A stretch of 10,670 nt of DNA from an uncultured Collinsella sp. (GTDB lineage Bacteria; Actinomycetota; Coriobacteriia; Coriobacteriales; Coriobacteriaceae). The translations under genes and the position numbers were made by a program. Position 1 is the stretch's first letter. Every line of letters starts with the position of its first letter. The DNA lies in the NCBI GenBank assembly GCA_905209455.1, contig CAJLTA010000041.1, positions 1 to 10,670 on the forward strand. Direction: 5' to 3'. The notes under the pieces were generated by a model that ran no database searches, was not told where the DNA came from, and saw only the letters and a program-made list of their open reading frames with translations. Shown piece after piece: positions 6,281 to 10,670 of this stretch.

Positions 6281-6311
6281 ATGCGACAATGGGACAGTCC
6301 CCTTGTCGCAT
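6281..6311. repeat. 31-bp near-perfect palindrome
   Basis: ATGCGACAA (6281-6289) pairs with TTGTCGCAT (6303-6311), and GGGAC (6291-6295) with GTCCC (6297-6301) around one A, with a single mismatch (6290/6302). Same plan as 2190-2216, with the outer pairs changed on both sides. It is probably a dispersed repeat family, not a regulatory site specific to this operon. Confidence 0.6.
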
Positions 6312-6401
6312 CCTCAACGGACCGGCGACTCGGTCCAAACCACGGTAACCCTGCGAGCGCCCGGCAATGTGGCGCCGCAAAAATCGAAAGGAATGTGTCA
6401 G

Positions 6402-7385
6402 ATGTACGAGATCGACCTTAACCTCCCTAAGCAGATCGTCGCTGACGTCCTGTCCAACCACGAGATCCACAGTGTCGCCTTCGTCGGCTGCGGTGCTTCC
6501 ATGTCCGACCTGTACCCCGCCAAGTACTTCCTGGCCAACAACACGGACAAGCTGAACGTTCAGATCTTCACCGCTAACGAGTTCAACTACGACACGCCTT
6601 CCTGGGTCAACGAGCACACCTTCGTGATCACCTGCTCCCTCGGTGGCTCCACGCCCGAGACCGTCGAGGCCAACAAGACCGCCAAGAAGCACAACTGCCC
6701 GGTCGTCTCCCTCACCAACAAGGCCGGCTCCGCTCTGACCGTCGACGCTGACTACGTCATCGTTCACGGCTTCCACGCCAACTTCGCTGCCAAGTGCGAG
6801 AAGCCTGGCTACGCCATCGCTCTTGCTGTCGAGATCCTTCAGCAGACCGAGGGCTATGACCACTACGAGGACATGATCACCGGCCTTACCAACGTCTTCG
6901 AGCTCTGCGAGAACGCCGCTCAGCACTGCAAGAAGCTCGCCAAGAAGTTCGCCGAGGACTTCAAGGACGACAAGATGATCTACTTCATGGCTTCCGGTGC
7001 CTCCGAGAAGATGGCTTATTCTCACGCTGCCTTCCTGTTCACCGAGATGCAGTGGATCGACGCCGCCGCCTACAACACCGGCGAGTACTTCCACGGCCCG
7101 TTCGAGGTTTCCACCGAGGGTAAGCCCTACGTCTTCTTCATGTCCGATGGCGCCACCCGTCCGATGGACGCCCGCGCCCTCACCTTCCTTGAGCGCATGG
7201 GCGCCAAGGTCGCTCTGATCGACTCCAAGGACTACGGCCTGGCTGACGCTGTGCCCGCGAGCGTCGTCACCTACTTCAACCCGCTGCTGCATCTCGCCGT
7301 TATGCGCGAGTACGGCAACCAGATCGCCGAGGCCCGTCAGCACCCGCTGACCATGCGTCGCTACATGTGGAAGCTTTCCTACTAA
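6402..7385 (+). CDS. SIS-domain sugar-phosphate deglycase 2 (FrlB/GfrE/GfrF-like)
   Basis: A 327-residue cytoplasmic paralogue of the protein at 1012-2004, with two SIS domains. First domain: VAFVGCGASMSDLYPAKYF near 25-43 and the phosphate-loop-like SLGGSTPETV (79-88). Second domain: E215 in FTEMQW and H231 in EYFHGPFE, 16 residues apart like the catalytic pair of GlmS and the matching residues of FrlB. The C-terminus MRRYMWKLSY nearly equals that of the first copy. AAAGGAA just before the ATG at 6402 supports this start; an in-frame ATG at 6393 is too close to that site, and the frame open back to 6303 runs through the palindrome. It lies downstream of the PTS genes with no obvious promoter, so it is probably co-transcribed. 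Two deglycases with one PTS resemble Salmonella GfrE/GfrF, which act on glucoselysine-P and fructoselysine-P. Which copy does what is unknown. Confidence 0.88.
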   Translation: MYEIDLNLPKQIVADVLSNHEIHSVAFVGCGASMSDLYPAKYFLANNTDKLNVQIFTANEFNYDTPSWVNEHTFVITCSLGGSTPETVEANKTAKKHNCPVVSLTNKAGSALTVDADYVIVHGFHANFAAKCEKPGYAIALAVEILQQTEGYDHYEDMITGLTNVFELCENAAQHCKKLAKKFAEDFKDDKMIYFMASGASEKMAYSHAAFLFTEMQWIDAAAYNTGEYFHGPFEVSTEGKPYVFFMSDGATRPMDARALTFLERMGAKVALIDSKDYGLADAVPASVVTYFNPLLHLAVMREYGNQIAEARQHPLTMRRYMWKLSY

Positions 7386-7418
7386 TCACAAGTAAGTAGA
7401 CCTTACGGGTTGATTGAG

Positions 7419-7450
7419 AGGGGATGGGGTTTGTGCCCCGTCCCCTTTTT
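7419..7450 (+). terminator. Rho-independent terminator of the PTS/deglycase operon
   Basis: GGGGATGGGG (7420-7429) pairs with CCCCGTCCCC (7436-7445; one G-U) around TTTGTG and is followed by TTTTT (7446-7450). It lies 34 bases after the deglycase 2 stop, a textbook intrinsic terminator. Confidence 0.88.
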
Positions 7451-7485
7451 GCTCTGGGGAGGGCGTGTCTGTCGCGCCGTAAAAC

Positions 7486-7530
7486 CCCAGATAAAACCTA
7501 CCAAAATAAACCTGACCCTTTTTGGCAGGT
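7486..7530. repeat. CCTACCAAAA inverted-repeat element, copy A
   Basis: CCTACCAAAA (7497-7506) faces TTTTGGCAGG (7520-7529), with one mismatch, around 13 bases. Positions 7486-7529 align without a gap to 9621-9664, with 38 of 44 bases identical. The right arm runs straight into the GGGAGGAG ribosome binding site of the HAD gene, so the hairpin could affect its translation; it may equally be a mobile or REP-like repeat. Confidence 0.6.
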
Positions 7531-7544
7531 GGGAGGAGATGCGT

Positions 7545-8174
7545 ATGATCAAGGCAGTGCTGTTTGATATGGACGGCGTGCTGGTCGATACCGAGTGGTT
7601 CTACAACCGTCGTCGCGTGGCGTTTATGGAGGAGAAGGGCTTCCACTTTGACGAGATCCCCGATCTTTCGGGGTCTAACGAGCCTGCCATTTGGGAGGCG
7701 CTGGTGCCCGACGATGTTGAGCTGCGCGAGCGTCTGCGCGTGGAGTACAAGCAGGTCTATAGCCCGGACCATCCCGTTCCGTATGCCGAGCTGCTCAACG
7801 AGCAGACGGAGCCGGTGATGCGCGCACTGCACGAGCGCGGCGTGAAGTGTGCCATCGCGAGCTCGTCCTATCGCGAGTTGATCGACGAGCTGGTGGAGAT
7901 TGCCGGTATCCCCGACGTGCTGGACTACACCATCAGCGGTCACGAGTGCAGTGCGTTTAAGCCCGACCCCGAGATCTACCTGCGTGCCATGGAGGCGCTG
8001 GGGGTGGAGCCTGCCGAGTGCCTGGTTATCGAGGATTCGCCTTTGGGGATCGAGGCTGGCAAACGTTCCGGCGCCCGCGTCCTGGCACTGCGTCCGCACG
8101 AGGGCGTCAACCTCGATCAATCGCGAGCCGATGCCGTTATCGATAATCTGACCGACATTTTGGCCGCTTTGTAG
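7545..8174 (+). CDS. HAD-superfamily hydrolase (beta-phosphoglucomutase/phosphatase-like)
   Basis: A 209-residue cytoplasmic enzyme of HAD subfamily I. Motif I is VLFDMDGVLVDTE (5-17) with nucleophile D8 and acid/base D10. The cap region spans about 18-85. Motif II is AIASSS (103-108), motif III is K139 in SAFKPDPEIY, and motif IV is VIEDSPLGIEAG (161-172) with E163 and D164. All catalytic motifs are intact. This pattern fits small sugar-phosphate phosphatases and beta-phosphoglucomutases; the exact substrate is not decidable. ATG 7545 lies eight bases after GGAGG; an ATG at 7539 is in frame but abuts that site. It is separated from the operon by the 7419-7450 terminator, so it should have its own promoter, which I could not place. 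A role in sugar-phosphate detoxification beside the deglycases is possible but unproven. Confidence 0.9.
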   Translation: MIKAVLFDMDGVLVDTEWFYNRRRVAFMEEKGFHFDEIPDLSGSNEPAIWEALVPDDVELRERLRVEYKQVYSPDHPVPYAELLNEQTEPVMRALHERGVKCAIASSSYRELIDELVEIAGIPDVLDYTISGHECSAFKPDPEIYLRAMEALGVEPAECLVIEDSPLGIEAGKRSGARVLALRPHEGVNLDQSRADAVIDNLTDILAAL

Positions 8175-8177
8175 TGT

Positions 8178-8225
8178 CAATCCGCCGCGAGAAGCACGGG
8201 TTCACGCGTCTTTTGCTGCGGATTG
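8178..8225 (+). terminator. Long hairpin after the HAD gene
   Basis: CAATCCGC (8178-8185) pairs with GCGGATTG (8218-8225), and after one mismatch the stem continues with weaker pairs (GCGAGA with TCTTTTGC-type G-U pairing). It starts four bases after the HAD stop and is followed by GCTTAATTTG, a poor T-tract. It probably ends or protects the HAD transcript. Confidence 0.45.
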
Positions 8226-8271
8226 GCTTAATTTGTCCTCTATTTGGATTCGTTTGGCTTCGATTCGGACT

Positions 8272-8390
8272 AAGTGAGTAGACTTTTTGGTGCAGTACGA
8301 GCGCAAAGTGCATCTGCTCTAGCAAAACCGCAGGTCACAGGGGTGGCGGTTTTGGGTGTGCTCGGCAGATCGTAAAAAGTCTACTCACTT
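8272..8390. repeat. 119-bp element with 17-bp perfect terminal inverted repeats
   Basis: AAGTGAGTAGACTTTTT (8272-8288) is matched exactly, inverted, by AAAAAGTCTACTCACTT (8374-8390). Inside, CAAAACCGC (8323-8331) pairs with GCGGTTTTG (8346-8354) around 14 bases, and GAGC/GCTC can pair at 8299-8319. It fills the middle of the 354-bp gene-free stretch 8175-8528. There is no coding frame and no transposase nearby. A MITE-like repeat or a structured RNA are the main options. A related single arm, AAGTAAGTAGACCTT, lies at 7390-7404. I saw no clear target-site duplication. Confidence 0.6.
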
Positions 8391-8452
8391 GTAATTTGGG
8401 CCTTTGGTCGTGGAGGCTGTTGGTCCCGCTTTGGTTGTCGAGAGAGGGTGAA

Positions 8453-8483
8453 TTGAAGCGCCCCGCACGCTCCATGCTACAAT
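8453..8483 (+). promoter_or_regulatory. Promoter of the YitT-family gene
   Basis: TTGAAG (8453-8458), 19-base spacer, TACAAT (8478-8483). A TG at 8475-8476 gives an extended -10 (TGCTACAAT), which compensates for the long spacer. The transcription start would lie near 8490, leaving a leader of about 40 bases. Confidence 0.6.
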
Positions 8484-8528
8484 CGCGGGCATGCCCCACA
8501 ACTACATCTGCCTTCGAAAGGAGCTTCC

Positions 8529-9536
8529 GTGGCGAACGCCATCGATCAGCTCACGGACCGCGTGCTCGTGCTCGGCCGCCTCACCATCGTCCGCCGTGCC
8601 ATTACCGCCGTGGCGGTCACAATTTCTGCCGTCCTCCAAACATTCCTGATCCAGGCGTTCATTCAGCCCGCCGACCTGCTTCCGAGCGGTCTCACCGGCG
8701 TCGCGGTCCTGCTCGATCGCGTTACCTCGCTGGGCGGCGTTCACATCGACATCTCGCTCGGCATGCTTGCGCTCAACATTCCCGTGGCGCTCCTATGCTG
8801 GAGCGGCATTAGCAAGCGCTTCGTCATCTTCTCGATGATGCAGGTCGTGCTCTCGTCGCTGTTCCTTAACGTCTTTCACTTCGCTCCATTTTTGGGCGAC
8901 AAGATCATGCTAATCATTTTTGGCGGCGTGGTCTCGGGTCTGGGCGCTGCCATCGCGCTTAAATCCGGCGCATCCACCGGCGGCACCGATTTTATCGCGC
9001 TGTGGGTTTCCAACCACACGGGCAAGACCATCTGGGGCGTCATCTTTGGTTTCAACTGCTTTATCCTGGCGATCTTTGGCTTTATGTTTGGCTGGGACAA
9101 GGCGGCGTATTCCATCGTGTTCCAGTTTATTTCGACCAAGACCATCGACAGTTTCTATCGTCGCTACGATCGCGTGACGCTGCAGATCACGACGCGTAAG
9201 GCAGACGAGGTCATGACTGCCTACGTAAACCATTTTCAGCACGGCATTAGCTGCGCCGAGGTCATCGGCGGATACAGCCGCGAAAAGATGTGTCTGCTGC
9301 ACACCGTTGTCTCGACCTACGAGAGCCAGGACATTATCAAGCTGGTGTGCGACGTTGATCCCGGCGCCGTGATCAACGTGTTCCATACGCTCAACTTTGT
9401 GGGCGGCTGGTGGGGCGGTCATGTCGACGAGCCCATGCCCACGGCCGTTCCCGATCCCGACAAGCCCGCACGCATGGCCAGCAGGCAGGCGCGCCTCAGC
9501 GAGCAGGACAGCCTGCAGCAGGACGACGGCAGGTAG
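8529..9536 (+). CDS. YitT-family (DUF161/DUF2179) membrane protein
   Basis: A 335-residue membrane protein. Residues about 20-215 carry five or six hydrophobic helices with the YitT signatures LLPSGLTGVAVLLD (50-63) and SGASTGGTDFIA (146-157). Residues about 216-295 are the cytoplasmic DUF2179 domain (VTLQITTRKADEV..., GGYSREKMCLLHTVVS near 247-262, VDPGAVINVF near 276-285). The last about 38 residues are a polar Pro- and Gln-rich tail with no family match I recognise. The start is GTG at 8529, with GAAAGGAG just upstream. It appears monocistronic between its own promoter and the terminator at 9580. The function of this family is poorly defined; a transport role is often assumed. No clear link to the deglycase genes. 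Confidence 0.9.
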   Translation: MANAIDQLTDRVLVLGRLTIVRRAITAVAVTISAVLQTFLIQAFIQPADLLPSGLTGVAVLLDRVTSLGGVHIDISLGMLALNIPVALLCWSGISKRFVIFSMMQVVLSSLFLNVFHFAPFLGDKIMLIIFGGVVSGLGAAIALKSGASTGGTDFIALWVSNHTGKTIWGVIFGFNCFILAIFGFMFGWDKAAYSIVFQFISTKTIDSFYRRYDRVTLQITTRKADEVMTAYVNHFQHGISCAEVIGGYSREKMCLLHTVVSTYESQDIIKLVCDVDPGAVINVFHTLNFVGGWWGGHVDEPMPTAVPDPDKPARMASRQARLSEQDSLQQDDGR

Positions 9537-9579
9537 AGTGTTGGCATTTTGCCGGCACAGCGCAATCCTGTCCGCTTGA

Positions 9580-9620
9580 GCCTCCCGAAAGCCTCGCTGC
9601 TTTCGGGAGGCCTTCGTTTG
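9580..9620 (+). terminator. Rho-independent terminator after the YitT gene
   Basis: GCCTCCCGAAAG (9580-9591) pairs perfectly with CTTTCGGGAGGC (9600-9611) around an eight-base loop, followed by CTTCGTTTG. A 12-bp stem with a modest U-tract, 43 bases after the stop codon. Confidence 0.78.
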
Positions 9621-9664
9621 CCCAGTTAAAACCTACCAAAATGAAGCTGTCGCTTTTTGGTAGG
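9621..9664. repeat. CCTACCAAAA inverted-repeat element, copy B
   Basis: CCTACCAAAA (9632-9641) and TTTTGGTAGG (9655-9664) form perfect 10-bp arms around 13 bases. The copy at 7486-7529 shares arms, spacer length and most spacer bases. Here it lies just after a terminator and about 90 bp before a regulator gene, a similar position to copy A. Confidence 0.62.
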
Positions 9665-9707
9665 GAGGGTGTATCGTTTTATCATTATGAGGTAACATGA
9701 AACTAGA

Positions 9708-9728
9708 CGTTATATACGTATTAGTTAT
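9708..9728 (-). promoter_or_regulatory. ATAACG-type operator candidate upstream of regulator 2
   Basis: CGTTATA (9708-9714) is the reverse complement of TATAACG found before the EamA gene, and AGTTAT (9723-9728) is a one-base variant of CGTTAT. The region is AT-rich and about 30-50 bp before the start codon. This fits autoregulation by regulator 2 and a shared regulon with EamA and the PTS operon. Confidence 0.42.
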
Positions 9729-9756
9729 TTCGATATTTCGATAAGAGTGATTAGAT

Positions 9757-10476
9757 ATGCCTGCGCCCAAAAATGCACCGCTTTACCAGCAGATTTATGA
9801 CGAAATCAAAGATGCGATCGAGAAAGGTGTTTATGCGCCCAAGGAGCGTATTCCGTCCGAGCTTGAGCTAGCCGAGCAGTACGACGTGAGCCGAATTACG
9901 GTGCGTCGCGCCGTCGAGGAGTTGTGCTCCGATGGCTACCTGGTTAAGCAGCAGGGCCGCGGCACCTTTGTTTCCACGCCGCACATCAATCGTCAGTTCC
10001 ATGCCTCGACGCTGCAGACGTTTACCGCGCTGTGTGCCGGCAACGGCATGAAGGCCGGTGCGCACGTGGTCGATCGCCAGATCGTTCCGGCGCGCCAAAA
10101 CGAGATGGAGTTCTTTGGTCTGCAGAAGGATGCGCTGCTACTGCATATCAAGCGCGTGCGTACGGCCGACGGCGAGCCCATCTTTGAGGAGAACATCTTT
10201 GTGCCGTTTGACGCCTACCGTGAGCTGTTGACGGCCGATCTTGAGGACAAGTCGATTTTTGCCGAGGTCGAGCGTGTTGGCGGAACGCCGATTGTCTCGG
10301 TTGGCTACCGTACGGTCGAGGCCGTTCGCGCCAATGCCGAGCAGGCGGCCGAGCTGGGCATTGCCCCGCATGATCCACTGCTCAACCTGCGTGCCGGCTT
10401 CACAGGCCCCAATGGCGAGCCGGTCCTGATGGGTAAGCAGTACTACGTGGGATCGCGCTACGTCATGGTCATGTAG
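9757..10476 (+). CDS. GntR-family (HutC/UTRA) transcriptional regulator 2
   Basis: A 239-residue regulator. Residues about 8-73 form the GntR winged helix: LYQQIYDEIKDAIEKG (9-24), RIPSELELAEQYDVSRITVR (31-50) as the helix-turn-helix, and wing QQGRGTFV (65-72). Residues about 88-236 are a UTRA effector-binding domain ending in GKQYYVGSRYVMVM. Full length and intact. It is clearly different from regulator 1, though of the same family. The ATG at 9757 has only a weak AAGAG upstream, so translation may be low, as is usual for regulators. Its upstream region carries a CGTTATA motif that also occurs before the EamA gene and PTS operon, so it is my candidate for their regulator. The effector is unknown; a phosphorylated sugar is typical for the family. 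Confidence 0.93.
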   Translation: MPAPKNAPLYQQIYDEIKDAIEKGVYAPKERIPSELELAEQYDVSRITVRRAVEELCSDGYLVKQQGRGTFVSTPHINRQFHASTLQTFTALCAGNGMKAGAHVVDRQIVPARQNEMEFFGLQKDALLLHIKRVRTADGEPIFEENIFVPFDAYRELLTADLEDKSIFAEVERVGGTPIVSVGYRTVEAVRANAEQAAELGIAPHDPLLNLRAGFTGPNGEPVLMGKQYYVGSRYVMVM

Positions 10477-10478
10477 GG

Positions 10479-10619
10479 TTGGTTCCGCCGTTCTGACGAA
10501 CGGCGGACCGGTCGACGCTGCAAACGCCCCTAAGCGGCAATCTGACGTTCAATCGTCGGTCGCGTACCGAAGTACGCTTCCCTCCTCTTTCACGTCACCT
10601 TGCTCGCTTAGGGGCGTTT
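10479..10619 (+). repeat. Structured intergenic repeat, copy 2
   Basis: Starts two bases after the regulator 2 stop. It has the same order as the copy at 2011-2152: a 10-bp hairpin (10484-10493 with 10498-10507), conserved linker, left arm 10522-10536 pairing perfectly over 15 bp with 10605-10619, CAATCTGACGTTCAAT (10538-10553), small hairpins GACG/CGTC (10544-10557) and GCGTAC/GTACGC (10562-10577), and TTTCACGTCACCTTGCT before the right arm. The region between the arms is 68 bases here and 69 in copy 1. The right arm ends in TTTT (10617-10620), so the long helix may also act as a terminator for regulator 2. Confidence 0.7.
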
Positions 10620-10670
10620 TCGCTCATATGACCCAATCCGCTGTCAAGAGCCACAATGGCCCCGCCGACC

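Noticed and set aside
6129..7343. 404-residue minus-strand frame opposite deglycase 2 and the end of EIID
   Set aside because: It is a codon-bias shadow of two well-supported genes and spans their intergenic hairpins.
8175..8528. tRNA or CRISPR array in the gene-free stretch
   Set aside because: No cloverleaf with a TTC-type T-loop and CCA end, and no regularly spaced direct repeats; the structure is a single inverted-repeat element plus a hairpin.
8396..8812. 138-residue plus-strand frame overlapping the YitT promoter and gene start
   Set aside because: It overlaps the YitT coding region in another frame and its translation is Arg/His/Pro-rich without domain signs.
9410..9700. Small frame spanning the YitT end, terminator and repeat B
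   Set aside because: Its tail is simply a translation of the CCTACCAAAA repeat, which also gives a similar peptide before the HAD gene. No ribosome binding site.

Overview
The window reads as a chromosomal segment of a gut Coriobacteriia, most likely Collinsella (Actinomycetota). This rests on high GC with C/G-ending codons, strong GGAGG-type ribosome binding sites, a mannose-family PTS next to SIS-domain sugar-phosphate deglycases, and many short palindromic repeats between genes. The genus is inferred from gene content and style; no marker gene is present.

Layout. (1) 84-806, minus: GntR/UTRA regulator, divergent from (2) 1012-2004, a SIS-domain deglycase of the FrlB/GfrE/GfrF type; the 205-bp gap holds repeated TGTAT-type operator candidates. 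(3) 2005-2335: a structured ~142-bp repeat containing a strong terminator, then a palindromic repeat. (4) 2336-3418: EamA (DMT) permease with an unusual C-terminal tail. (5) 3601-7385: mannose-family PTS IIAB, IIC and IID, then a second SIS deglycase, closed by a terminator at 7419-7450. (6) 7545-8174: HAD phosphatase/mutase-like protein. (7) 8175-8528: 354 bp without a gene, holding a long hairpin and a 119-bp element with 17-bp perfect inverted ends. (8) 8529-9536: YitT-family membrane protein. (9) 9757-10476: second GntR/UTRA regulator, followed by the second copy of the structured repeat.

How the genes fit together. The PTS would import and phosphorylate a sugar conjugate, and the two SIS proteins, which keep the Glu and His that align with the catalytic pair of this fold, would cleave the phosphorylated conjugate. 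Amadori compounds such as fructoselysine and glucoselysine are the best guess, because the set parallels the Salmonella gfrABCDEF operon (mannose-type PTS plus two deglycases) and because, from memory, a Collinsella species has been reported to use fructoselysine. The EamA permease could move the released amino acid or a related compound. Two different operator motifs divide the locus: TGTAT repeats between regulator 1 and deglycase 1, and ATAACG/CGTTAT motifs upstream of EamA, the PTS operon and regulator 2. This suggests two regulators with separate but adjacent targets.

The most notable non-coding signal is a pair of ~142-bp elements directly after two unrelated stop codons. Their flanks are conserved, but a variable 15-nt block pairs with a downstream segment in each copy, using different base pairs. 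That is covariation, expected of a structured RNA or structured repeat. I saw no CRISPR array, tRNA, rRNA or transposase.
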